This document shows positions 14,118 through 20,709 of a DNA stretch of 26,846 nt, piece after piece; within the stretch, counting starts at the first letter, position 1, and each line of letters begins with the position of its first letter. The position numbers and the translations under genes are program-made. Source of the stretch: a virus; the IMG/VR virus record IMGVR_UViG_3300031566_000309, positions 1 to 26,846 of that record; one strand, written 5' to 3'. The notes under the pieces were generated by a model that made no database searches, was not told the DNA's origin, and worked only from the letters and a program-made list of their open reading frames with translations.

Positions 14118-14146
14118 ACGCTACAGGCGTTGCTGCAACATGTCAA
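14118..14146 (-). promoter_or_regulatory. Probable late promoter with internal palindrome
   Basis: On the minus strand a perfect TTGACA (14141-14146) is separated by exactly 17 bases from TAGCGT (14118-14123), a weak -10. A perfect odd palindrome GTTGC-A-GCAAC (14129-14139) lies in the spacer, suitable as an operator or activator site. The promoter stands between the accessory genes and the lysis/head/tail genes, where Mu places its first late promoter. A strong -35 with a poor -10 suggests regulation. Start-site position is inferred at about 14111. Confidence 0.6.
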
Positions 14147-14165
14147 GCAATTTTTTTAGCGGTCT

Positions 14166-15098
14166 TTATCCACGTATCTCCTGGTTAGCAGATAAGCTGA
14201 TTTTTGAAATATCATAATCCTTGTAAATCTCCCCTTTAGAACTCTTGCCTCGGAAATGCGGCGTGATCCAAAATCGACCGACATATCTTCCGAACAGTCC
14301 GGGCGGACCATATTCTCGGATATGGCCTCGACAAAAATGTAGGCGGTTGGTCCAGAGGCCCTGGGCCGGTTGAGATCCGTTTGTACTAAACCCCTGTAGT
14401 TCCAGGGTGTACCAGGATACCAGAGGAAGTTTGTTTTTTTTGTTCCGTTTCCTTTGGGCTTTTATATCCGGGATATTTTTTCTTGCCCTTACGTTTTTGC
14501 AGGACAGTAGGGTTAAGAATGTGTTAATAATAACCGAGCCTTGGACTAAGATGCCCACCTCAATTTCACCCCTTGGCCGCCTGAAGTCGCTCCGAAACTT
14601 ACGAGGCTCAAATACAGCGCCTGGTATCAGAACAAAGCCCTCTGTGGTTTTTTTGATTATTGCGGCTGACATTTTATTTAAAGCAGGACCGTCCTCATAC
14701 TCCATGAAAGATTTCCAAAACATACGGTAAAGGAGCAAACGATCAGAGGTGGAATCTTCAAACTTATTTTCTAATACCCACAAAACGGCATCGTTGAAAG
14801 ATAGACAAGAATTTTCACTTGGCATATATGATGCACAAAGGAATTTACCCTTTTTATCGCCGTCATTAATTAGGCTGCTGCCAAGCCTTTTATTCCCATC
14901 CCAAAAATTCGATAGGCTTTCATATACGCGGAAAACCTTCGCATCCGTAATCTTTGACTCATTCAATTCAAACCCGATTTCTCGCACTTGATCAATGAAC
15001 ATAACATCGACTCCGTTCTTCCTGTTAACGCCGTTATCAGCCGCCCGTCTTATCGGGTCGGATGGATTTGCTTGATAGGTGACGGTAAAAAAATGCAT
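14166..15098 (-). CDS. Unknown accessory protein with LHFCRGHIREYGPPGLFGRY motif
   Basis: This is a 310-residue protein, visibly more AT-rich than its neighbours. The middle is basic (ARKNIPDIKAQRKRNKKNKL). The C-terminal third carries a striking conserved-looking block, LHFCRGHIREYGPPGLFGRY followed by VGRFWITPHFRG. I have seen similar H-CRGH...LFGR...W...RG ends in proteins of phages and mobile elements, but I know no function. The ATG at 15098 has AGGA six bases upstream and overlaps the small gene before it by 62 bases. An in-frame ATG at 15002 with GGAG eight bases away would avoid the overlap and give 278 residues. It is probably a moron; host takeover or defence is conceivable but unsupported. 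Confidence 0.7.
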   Translation of the reverse strand: MHFFTVTYQANPSDPIRRAADNGVNRKNGVDVMFIDQVREIGFELNESKITDAKVFRVYESLSNFWDGNKRLGSSLINDGDKKGKFLCASYMPSENSCLSFNDAVLWVLENKFEDSTSDRLLLYRMFWKSFMEYEDGPALNKMSAAIIKKTTEGFVLIPGAVFEPRKFRSDFRRPRGEIEVGILVQGSVIINTFLTLLSCKNVRARKNIPDIKAQRKRNKKNKLPLVSWYTLELQGFSTNGSQPAQGLWTNRLHFCRGHIREYGPPGLFGRYVGRFWITPHFRGKSSKGEIYKDYDISKISLSANQEIRG

Positions 15099-15243
15099 TT
15101 ATGATCCTACCCGCCGCCATAAAAGAATTGTGATATTTTGTGAATTCATCCAGACGCCGTTTAGCATCTAATCTATCTTTGTTTTGTCGGCGGAACCAAC
15201 GTTCTTTTAATCTTTGATCATAGCTTTTTTTGCCATAAGTCAC
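15037..15243 (-). CDS. Small basic helical protein overlapping the unknown accessory gene
   Basis: This is a 68-residue frame starting from GTG: MTYGKKSYDQRLKERWFRRQ, then NKDRLDAKRRLDEFTKYHNS. The first 45 residues are highly charged, basic and predicted helical. The codon use is AT-rich like the following gene. It overlaps that gene's start by 62 bases in another frame, which could mean translational coupling. I recognise no family. A non-ATG start and the overlap lower confidence, but the sequence does not look like a shadow. Confidence 0.5.
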   Translation of the reverse strand: MTYGKKSYDQRLKERWFRRQNKDRLDAKRRLDEFTKYHNSFMAAGRIINAFFYRHLSSKSIRPDKTGG

Positions 15244-15272
15244 CTATCGCTCGACATCACACGCCCCGTTTT

Positions 15273-15446
15273 TTAGGGGTCGAGTGGATGGAGCTTGTTA
15301 GCCCTTATGCTTTTATCATAACAATCTTGGCTACAATAGCGATACAGTCCCCCAGGATTGAGATGAAAGGGAGACATCGGCCTAACTCTACGAATCCAAC
15401 ATGGAGCTTTTAATTCGCCGCCACAAAAATCACAATTACCTTTCAT
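15273..15446 (-). CDS. Small zinc-finger protein (CxxC...C...CxxxC)
   Basis: This is a 57-residue protein, MKGNCDFCGGELKAPCWIRR onward, with TTTGGAG six bases before the ATG. Cys5 and Cys8 form a CDFC knuckle, Cys16 follows, and a second pair is in YCSQDC (Cys38, Cys42). The design resembles small phage zinc proteins such as Mu Com, which controls translation of mom, but sequence similarity to Com is not evident and no mom-like gene was seen. A nucleic-acid-binding role is a reasonable guess. It sits between a zinc-ribbon gene and the AT-rich pair. Confidence 0.65.
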   Translation of the reverse strand: MKGNCDFCGGELKAPCWIRRVRPMSPFHLNPGGLYRYCSQDCYDKSIRANKLHPLDP

Positions 15447-15482
15447 CTTTTCTCCAAAGGGCTAACAGCAGCATACATGGAA

Positions 15483-16004
15483 TTAGCCCTTGCCATATTT
15501 ATCAAATGCCTGCTTGAGCTGGGGATGTTTTTTGATCGCCTCCTCCAGCCGGATCTCATCTTTCCTGTCCTGCCCACCTGCCCCCCTTCTCCCCTGCTCC
15601 CTTTCCTCTTCTTCCCGGGCCGTCATCCCCTCCGCACTCAGCCGCTCCCCGGCCTTGGAAAGGATCGCAAACAGATACTTGTGGTTCGTGAAGCCCCATT
15701 TCTGCATATTGCAGGTGTCGGTCATCGCCCGGATTATCTCCGGCTGCGACGTGCGGTACTGCTTGCCCCTATGTTTGAACGTGGACATTTCCAGGAGCCG
15801 GGCAACATTTTTGAAAATTCTGAGGCGCTTCGGTAATGGAACATTGCCGAATTCGGACTGTCTGAAACAGTCGGAATACTCGTATACGACGCGCCAGTGC
15901 ACTCCTAGTTTTGCTGCAATATCGTGTGTTTCCGTTTGTTCCAATTCATTTACGGCCTGTTCCAGAACAAACCGGCTTCCGCATTTCGGACAGATCAATT
16001 GCAT
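15483..16004 (-). CDS. Zinc-ribbon and helix-turn-helix-like phage protein, possible regulator
   Basis: This is a 173-residue protein, MQLICPKCGSRFVLEQAVNE onward, with GGGAG six bases upstream. CPKC near the N-terminus is half of a zinc ribbon; further ligands could be Cys46 and later residues. A HDIAAKLGVHWRVVYEYSDC segment looks like a helix-turn-helix. The C-terminus is charged and low-complexity (REEEEREQGRRGAGGQDRKD). I know similar zinc-ribbon/HWR proteins from prophages without assigned function. No Mor or C homologue is visible in the window, so this is one candidate for the middle/late regulator. That is inference only. Confidence 0.65.
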   Translation of the reverse strand: MQLICPKCGSRFVLEQAVNELEQTETHDIAAKLGVHWRVVYEYSDCFRQSEFGNVPLPKRLRIFKNVARLLEMSTFKHRGKQYRTSQPEIIRAMTDTCNMQKWGFTNHKYLFAILSKAGERLSAEGMTAREEEEREQGRRGAGGQDRKDEIRLEEAIKKHPQLKQAFDKYGKG

Positions 16005-16022
16005 TGCTCACTCCCTGTACAG

Positions 16023-16058
16023 GTCTCCAATTGAAAATTTTCAATTGAAAATCGACAA
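16023..16058. repeat. CAATTGAAAATTTTCAATTG palindrome and partial repeat
   Basis: A perfect 20-bp palindrome lies at 16028-16047 and is followed by a further partial copy (TTGAAAATCGACAATT). It fills the gap between the zinc-ribbon gene and the small membrane gene. Similar AATTGAAAAT units occur in the late leader at 13971-13987. Confidence 0.8.
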
Positions 16059-16220
16059 TTACAACAGCAACCCCAGGATCACGCCGAGCACGAAGCAGGC
16101 GATCGGCAGCAGCTCCGCCCGGATCCGCCATCGCCTCGTGTACGGCCCTTCCATGCACAGGGCAGCCGCCCGCATCATGATGCGCGTTTTGTCGTCATTT
16201 TTCGTTGACGTATTTTTCAT
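16059..16220 (-). CDS. Small C-terminally anchored membrane protein
   Basis: This is a 53-residue frame, MKNTSTKNDDKTRIMMRAAA onward, ending in a hydrophobic segment (about residues 38-53, LLPIACFVLGVILGLLL). GAGGG is four bases before the ATG. It overlaps the end of the preceding membrane gene by 26 bases in another frame. The charged N-terminus and bare hydrophobic end suggest a tail-anchored inner membrane protein. Family unknown. It lies outside the lysis cassette. Confidence 0.6.
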   Translation of the reverse strand: MKNTSTKNDDKTRIMMRAAALCMEGPYTRRWRIRAELLPIACFVLGVILGLLL

Positions 16221-16362
16221 AATCCCTCTTCTTTCTCCACCATCGGATCTCCTGTTTGACGAGATTACACATCACATACACGAATAAGGCGACCAGGCCG
16301 GCGAGAATGTACAAGCCCAGCCACCACCAGACGCTGTTGATCCCGCTGAATAGATATTGCAT
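16195..16362 (-). CDS. Small N-terminally anchored membrane protein
   Basis: This is a 55-residue frame, MQYLFSGINSVWWWLGLYIL, then AGLVALFVYVMCNLVKQEIR and a basic tail (WWRKKRDYEKYVNEK). One membrane helix lies at about residues 12-33. GGAG six bases upstream overlaps the stop of the DUF5131 gene. Tryptophans at both ends of the helix fit a membrane interface. Function unknown. With its overlapping partner it forms a pair of tiny membrane proteins that may work together. Confidence 0.65.
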   Translation of the reverse strand: MQYLFSGINSVWWWLGLYILAGLVALFVYVMCNLVKQEIRWWRKKRDYEKYVNEK

Positions 16363-16365
16363 CGA

Positions 16366-17256
16366 TTACTCCGTTTCTGGCCTCTCATTCCATTCCCGGC
16401 CATCGAGTAGACGGCCAGCGGCTTTTTTGCCGAGACGATTCATTGCTGCTGCTTGGCCGTCCCAATATTCGCCTTGACAGGTTTTTGTTCCGTCTGGTTT
16501 GATAAATATGCCGCCGCCCAACCGTTTTGAATAAGGTTTCCATTCCCCCCATTGCTTAAAGAAAAACGGCACTCCCGCCGCCTGGCATTGATCCCGAACC
16601 GACCGCGCCCAGTCCGGGTGCATGGGCCGGGCACCGGGGCCGGATTCACCGCCGAGGATTACCCAATCGAGTCCTTGTGGCCATGACCCAATCGTCTGTT
16701 CTCCTAAATGATAATTTCCCCTTATTTGAACCGGTCCCAACATCGGTTCTATGCTCACAAAATGTTTAGCAGCCGGGATCTGTAAGAGAATGGGAATGCG
16801 CTCGTCTGCTCGTTGCTGATTTTCGGCGGTGACTCCGAGCCAAATATTTCCTCGATCTAAGAATTCACGCCTCCAATGGTCTGGCGTTAAAAATATTGGT
16901 GATCGAAAATAATACCACGCGGCCTCTATGCGTTTGGTGAGTACTAGGAATGTGTGTCTTGTTGCTCGCCAACAAGTGTTAAGGACGTTATCGATTGTTA
17001 GCCAATCAACGTCTGGATGGAATAAGTCCCCCATTGAACAGACAAAGATCATCCGGGGCTTTTTCCATTTCAACGGCTGTTCAAGTCGGTCCGGATGAAA
17101 CGTTACCCTGAACGGATCGTCCTCCGGGTAGCCATAACGACCTTTAAGGCGCTGGGCCATGCGTCGGGCATAGCAATGCTCGCAGCCTTCGGAAACCGGA
17201 GAACAGCCAGTAATTGGATTCCACGTCTCCTCGCACCACTCGATTTTCGTTGTCAT
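16366..17256 (-). CDS. DUF5131 (phage Gp37/Gp68 family) protein with three-Cys cluster
   Basis: This is a 296-residue protein, MTTKIEWCEETWNPITGCSP onward. The N-terminal CSPVSEGCEHCYARRMAQRL gives the C...C..CYA three-cysteine signature of the family, distantly reminiscent of radical SAM iron-sulfur sites. MIFVCSMGDLFHPDV, VLTKR, WLGVTAENQQRADERIPILL, SIEPMLGP and DWVILGGESGPGARPMHPDW follow in the expected order, and FFFKQWGEW lies near the end. The family is common in phages and mobile elements and its reaction is not established to my knowledge. The start overlaps the upstream stop (ATGA). A three-Cys-motif partner (TcmP), often adjacent, was not seen. Confidence 0.9.
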   Translation of the reverse strand: MTTKIEWCEETWNPITGCSPVSEGCEHCYARRMAQRLKGRYGYPEDDPFRVTFHPDRLEQPLKWKKPRMIFVCSMGDLFHPDVDWLTIDNVLNTCWRATRHTFLVLTKRIEAAWYYFRSPIFLTPDHWRREFLDRGNIWLGVTAENQQRADERIPILLQIPAAKHFVSIEPMLGPVQIRGNYHLGEQTIGSWPQGLDWVILGGESGPGARPMHPDWARSVRDQCQAAGVPFFFKQWGEWKPYSKRLGGGIFIKPDGTKTCQGEYWDGQAAAMNRLGKKAAGRLLDGREWNERPETE

Positions 17257-17441
17257 GTGGTTTGCCCTCCCAGCATTCCAGCTTCTTGCCTCAGGCTCTT
17301 CACTTCTTCCTCGATCAGCTCTTTGCCCTTCCCGCACCCCTCACACTTCTTCAGCCCCTTGATATACCGGTGCATACAGAGCCGCTCGTAGACCTGCTGG
17401 TGCCACCCCGCACACCAGAACGAGTTGCCTTTATTGGTCAT
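17253..17441 (-). CDS. Small Cys-rich protein
   Basis: This is a 62-residue protein, MTNKGNSFWCAGWHQQVYER, then LCMHRYIKGLKKCEGCGKGK and an acidic helix. CEGC plus two upstream Cys and His residues could bind one zinc. Its start overlaps the HNH gene end by 11 bases and its stop overlaps the DUF5131 start, so it is tightly coupled to both. The longer upstream frame is shadow of the HNH gene. No family recognised. Confidence 0.65.
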   Translation of the reverse strand: MTNKGNSFWCAGWHQQVYERLCMHRYIKGLKKCEGCGKGKELIEEEVKSLRQEAGMLGGQTT

Positions 17442-18900
17442 GGCTTTGCAATGCCTCCCGGATGAAATAGAGCGCCTGCAGCTCCGGTGTGCGGAGCTCG
17501 GCGGCGGCCTTCGTTTCGAGCTTCTCATAAAGATCCGGATGTTGATCAAATTGCAGCGTGAGGGCCGGACCGTTGTCCCGAATCTCTTCCTCAGGCGGCT
17601 CAGGCCACGGCCCGGGTCGCGTGACTTTTCCGCCGGTGATATCTTTTGTATCTTTTGTATCTTCCCTCAAATCCTTCACGCCCGTCGCTTTTTGCAGCTT
17701 TTTTCCCCGCCGCCTCAATGCCCGTTTCGCGTAATATGCCTTACCGAAATACGTCTTTTGATAGTGCCGCTTACATTTGCCTTTTATTTTGGCCGGCTTC
17801 ATGCAGCCCGGCTCATCGCACATCTTGACTGCAACTGTTTTTTGTTCTTCCATTCGATCCTCCCCTTTTAATAGAGCCGTAATCTCCTGCCCCTGCGGGC
17901 AATCCCTGCACTCGGGCGGCGGTTCATAGGTATTGCCGTGCGCAACATATGGCCGCTGCCGATCCATGCAGGCTATTTTTTTCATGCGCGTGTGCGTGCG
18001 CTCGCACGTAAAATACCCCGGCCCGGCCAGGAGCTTGGCCCGGTCCATCATGCTGGCAAGGTTGTGCGGTTCTATGCTTACTGCTTCCATGCTTTCTAGC
18101 CTTCCGGCCTTCTCCCTCTTCCAGGTCCTAACCTCCAGCGTCGACAACGCCAGCACGCTTGGCTTGAGACTGTCCGGCGTATCTCCATACCCGTGCCGGT
18201 TCAGATTCAGGAGCTCGGCCCTGGAGATGAGCATCAGGTTATCCAGGTCGCACCGGGTTTTGTCCCCGTCGACAAACGCCACGACCATGCCCTCCGGCAC
18301 CGGGCCGTGCGCCTGCTCCCACAGATATACGTGCTTGTGCTTATACCGGGTCGGGAATCCGGTATACGGATCGGGCTCCGGTACTTTCATCAAAATAAAC
18401 CCCTCTTTTGAACCGATCCGCTCCGCCCCGATCGGCTTGCGGTTCGGAGGCGCATTCCCTTTTTTGAAGCTGGTTTTATTCGGGCCGGTCAGGCCCTTTG
18501 TGCCCGCGTTCCAGGGCCTGTGGCCCCTGGGAAAGTGCCCCGTCCGCCCGGATTTGATGCCCCGGTTGTGCACAAACGTTCTAATTTGTTTCACCGTCAT
18601 GCCGGTCCCGAAGCGCCTGTTGAATAAAGCGGTCATCTCTGCCATGCTCCTGCCTTTGTACTGGCCGCGAATGAACTGCGCCTGCCCAGCGGTAAAAAGA
18701 CGTTCCCGGTTTATCAGCCTGTCCTTATGCGCCCGGCCGCATCTGATCGCATTCTTGCGCAAAGCACTGCCGATCGCTTCTTCGGTTTTCTCCATGCCGA
18801 ACCGGTCGTTGAACGCCCGGGCAAGGCTCCGGGTGTTCATGGTGAGATATCCATCCCGCAGGAATTCAAGGTGCTCATCGGTGTAGATGAATCTACTCAT
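17431..18900 (-). CDS. HNH endonuclease-type protein with duplicated N-terminal repeat and zinc-binding C-terminus
   Basis: This is a 489-residue protein, MSRFIYTDEHLEFLRDGYLT onward. Two related helical repeats lie at about 6-57 and 69-122 (each T-x-x-H/Q-x-x-F-[LI]-R ... L/F-N-x-R-F-G ... N-x-x-I-x-x-GR), probably DNA-reading units. An HNH-type nuclease core follows at about 187-230: KHKHVYLWEQAHGPVPEGMV, then FVDGDKTRCDLDNLMLISRAEL. Two Cys clusters occur later (about 295-335, ECRDCPQG, and about 360-380, CDEPGCMKPAKIKGKCKRHY). The HNH part is common in phage nucleases; the rest appears to be fused extras. The start was chosen at the ATG that follows the upstream gene. Confidence 0.8.
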   Translation of the reverse strand: MSRFIYTDEHLEFLRDGYLTMNTRSLARAFNDRFGMEKTEEAIGSALRKNAIRCGRAHKDRLINRERLFTAGQAQFIRGQYKGRSMAEMTALFNRRFGTGMTVKQIRTFVHNRGIKSGRTGHFPRGHRPWNAGTKGLTGPNKTSFKKGNAPPNRKPIGAERIGSKEGFILMKVPEPDPYTGFPTRYKHKHVYLWEQAHGPVPEGMVVAFVDGDKTRCDLDNLMLISRAELLNLNRHGYGDTPDSLKPSVLALSTLEVRTWKREKAGRLESMEAVSIEPHNLASMMDRAKLLAGPGYFTCERTHTRMKKIACMDRQRPYVAHGNTYEPPPECRDCPQGQEITALLKGEDRMEEQKTVAVKMCDEPGCMKPAKIKGKCKRHYQKTYFGKAYYAKRALRRRGKKLQKATGVKDLREDTKDTKDITGGKVTRPGPWPEPPEEEIRDNGPALTLQFDQHPDLYEKLETKAAAELRTPELQALYFIREALQSHDQ

Positions 18901-19141
18901 CGTCTTTAACACCCGATCCAATCCCCAGCATTTGCGGGGCCGAGTCGATGAGCCCGTCGTTTATGGCTATCTGGGCCTTCAACGCGAGACTCGCGTTGTT
19001 AATAATCTGAGCGGCCACGTTGCTCACGCTTTTGGCGCGGCAGATCTCCTCCTGCAGCGCCTCGCCTTTCAGGTCTTCATCCGACAACCGCTCCACCTCC
19101 GCAAAGAGATGATTGTTCAAATCGATCAGCTTATTTTTCAT
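18893..19141 (-). CDS. Small conserved phage early protein, unknown function
   Basis: This is an 82-residue protein, MKNKLIDLNNHLFAEVERLS, then DEDLKGEALQEEICRAKSVS and a hydrophobic-rich helical region (NVAAQIINNASLALKAQIAI). The LNNHLF..LERL.DEDL.GE.L..EI.RAK pattern is one I know from many prophages as an unnamed small protein. No enzymatic motif is visible. Its ATG overlaps the previous stop (ATGA) and its own end overlaps the HNH gene start by eight bases. Confidence 0.78.
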   Translation of the reverse strand: MKNKLIDLNNHLFAEVERLSDEDLKGEALQEEICRAKSVSNVAAQIINNASLALKAQIAINDGLIDSAPQMLGIGSGVKDDE

Positions 19142-19419
19142 GCTTTTCCCCTTCTTTTCCCCCTCGATCTCCCCGTTATCAGGGTCACCGCCTGGGGCGG
19201 GTTTGACAGCCTGTCCACCTTGATCACCACGCCCATGCCGGCGTGCCAGTAGGTAGACAGCAGTTTATATTGCGTGCCGTCCGGCTCCATGAGCAGCCGG
19301 CCCTTTTGCAGCCACACGGCCTGGTCGAGCATCGTCACTATCCGGGCAGGGGAGGGCGGCTCGCACCCGAAATGTTCCCGCCACCTGTCCCTGAAATGCT
19401 TGCTCAGCGTCAGCTCCAT
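19138..19419 (-). CDS. Small early protein of unknown function
   Basis: This is a 93-residue protein, MELTLSKHFRDRWREHFGCE, then PPSPARIVTMLDQAVWLQKG, strands around LLMEPDGTQYKLLSTYWHAG and VVIKVDRLSNPPQAVTLITG, and a basic end. The helix-then-beta plan with an early SKHFRDRW is like DUF4258/RelE-type small proteins, but key residues cannot be confirmed. AGGAGTTAAGGCGA precedes the ATG. It is coupled to the following gene by ATGA. Confidence 0.65.
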   Translation of the reverse strand: MELTLSKHFRDRWREHFGCEPPSPARIVTMLDQAVWLQKGRLLMEPDGTQYKLLSTYWHAGMGVVIKVDRLSNPPQAVTLITGRSRGKRRGKA

Positions 19420-19424
19420 TCGCC

Positions 19425-19901
19425 TTAACTCCTTTCAGCCGTCTCATTTTTTATCAGCTCGTAGGTGTACGTCTCCTTCTCTTTTCTTATCGCCCCGATC
19501 ACCGCCAATCGCTCCGCCGGCCATTTGCCGATCACCTCCCGGTCGATCTTGACGGATCTTTTAAGCCCGTCTTCCCATCCCTCTGCCTCGATCCGGGCGA
19601 CAGCGTCCTTCGGTATGGTCACCTTCAGTTCCCTGCCGTACAGGAGGATGCCGTTTTCAAGCTTCACCTGGTCGGCGTCCTCGAACAAGTTGGCCTTATT
19701 TTTTTGCATGAGGGTGATCAGCTCTTTTTCGGTGCCCGCGATCGCATCGGTAAGGCGTGCCACCGAGGCCGCGTGCCGTTCGCGTATCCCGGCGATCTCG
19801 CCCTCGGCCTCCGCCTCTACCCGCGCCAGCTCCTCCAGGAACGCAGCGATATGCGCGAGATGGCTGTCCGCGCTATTCTTCAGGTTCGAGAGCTTCTCCA
19901 T
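19425..19901 (-). CDS. gam: Host-nuclease inhibitor Gam, Mu type
   Basis: This is a 158-residue protein, MEKLSNLKNSADSHLAHIAA onward. A long N-terminal coiled coil (about 1-65) is followed by a beta segment with ILLYGRELKVTIPKDAVARI and a C-terminal RSVKIDREVIGKWPAERLAV. These are the features of Mu Gam, a Ku-like DNA-end-binding protein that protects phage DNA from exonucleases. Mu Gam has about 174 residues. GGAGG lies six bases from the ATG. The gene overlaps the preceding one by 29 bases. Confidence 0.9.
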   Translation of the reverse strand: MEKLSNLKNSADSHLAHIAAFLEELARVEAEAEGEIAGIRERHAASVARLTDAIAGTEKELITLMQKNKANLFEDADQVKLENGILLYGRELKVTIPKDAVARIEAEGWEDGLKRSVKIDREVIGKWPAERLAVIGAIRKEKETYTYELIKNETAERS

Positions 19902-20289
19902 CTGTGCCCTCCCTCAGGTTCAGCTGCATCTGGCCCAGGAGCTCGGGCAGCCCGATATTTTGCATACTGGCGATCATGGCCAGTTTTTTCACCGCCTCGT
20001 GTTTGCGCCTGTCGAAAAAGAGCTTGAGCTCGTGGGCACTTCGCGCCAGGTAATACCCGCCCCCTGTCTGGCTCCTGGTCTCCCCGATCAGCACGCCAGT
20101 GTATCGCAGCTCGGTTATGACATGCCGCAGATCCCGGGTGTCGTTGATCCGGTGCCGCCAGTCTTTGTCGTACACCCGGGAGTACAGCTCGCCCATGCCG
20201 ATCGCCTTTTCGATCCCGATATGCCGCGTCAGGATCGCCAGCAGGCGGCCCTTGGCCTCTGACTTTGAAATCTTATCCACCTTATCCAT
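19873..20289 (-). CDS. Small early protein, possible winged helix
   Basis: This is a 138-residue protein, MDKVDKISKSEAKGRLLAIL onward. The region GMGELYSRVYDKDWRHRIND, then TRDLRHVITELRYTGVLIGE and SQTGGGYYLA reads like a winged-helix DNA-binding domain: two helices, a recognition helix and a beta wing. The C-terminal helix (HEAVKKLAMIASMQNI) could dimerise. It lies between GemA and Gam and overlaps both. Function unknown; control of early or middle transcription is possible. Confidence 0.72.
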   Translation of the reverse strand: MDKVDKISKSEAKGRLLAILTRHIGIEKAIGMGELYSRVYDKDWRHRINDTRDLRHVITELRYTGVLIGETRSQTGGGYYLARSAHELKLFFDRRKHEAVKKLAMIASMQNIGLPELLGQMQLNLREGTDGEALEPEE

Positions 20290-20680
20290 CGTTGATCCTC
20301 CTTATCACCGCCAGCAGCCGTTTGAGCCGCCGGGCGTCATGACAAAACCGCAAATCATCGACCCTGCAAATCTTCAACACCAGGCCCCTGAGCCGGCGCC
20401 CGGTGAGCTCCGAACCCGCCAGCTCCTGGCCTATCCGTTCCTTGAGCGCCTCCACCTGGGTCCTGCTGCCGCTTTTGACCCGCCAGCCCCTGGTTTCAAA
20501 GCGGACAACAAGCTGCTCCAGTTCGTTGTTGCTCAAGTCCGCCGCCGAATTCACGCCGAATTCCGTCTTCAGGATATCCCGGTAGAGCACATCGTCCAGG
20601 CACAAATCCTTTTTCGCGATATGCACCTTGGCCAGCAACACGTTTCTGATTTCGCTCTTCGGTTTTTTCGCTCTCATCAT
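20282..20680 (-). CDS. gemA: GemA-like regulator, Mu gp16 family (DUF1018)
   Basis: This is a 132-residue protein, MMRAKKPKSEIRNVLLAKVH, then IAKKDLCLDDVLYRDILKTE with FGVNSAADLSNNELEQLVVR and a GRRLRGLVLKICR segment. This matches DUF1018/gp16 (GemA) of Mu-like phages: a basic start, helices around LDDVLYRDIL, and a sterile-alpha-type middle. In Mu, GemA alters host gene expression and is linked to DNA supercoiling. The ATG follows the MuB-like gene by 29 bases. A long upstream extension overlaps MuB out of frame and is rejected. Confidence 0.85.
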   Translation of the reverse strand: MMRAKKPKSEIRNVLLAKVHIAKKDLCLDDVLYRDILKTEFGVNSAADLSNNELEQLVVRFETRGWRVKSGSRTQVEALKERIGQELAGSELTGRRLRGLVLKICRVDDLRFCHDARRLKRLLAVIRRINDG

Positions 20681-20709
20681 CCCGCAAACCCCGTTGATCC
20701 CGTCAAAGA

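Noticed and set aside
15273-15446. Direct assignment of the small zinc protein as Com of the Mu com-mom system
   Set aside because: Only the Cys pattern is similar; no Mom-like modification gene was seen in the window.
17253-17549. The 98-residue frame including the upstream arginine/serine-rich stretch
   Set aside because: The first 36 residues overlap the HNH gene out of frame and look like a shadow; the ATG at 17441 is coupled to the HNH stop.
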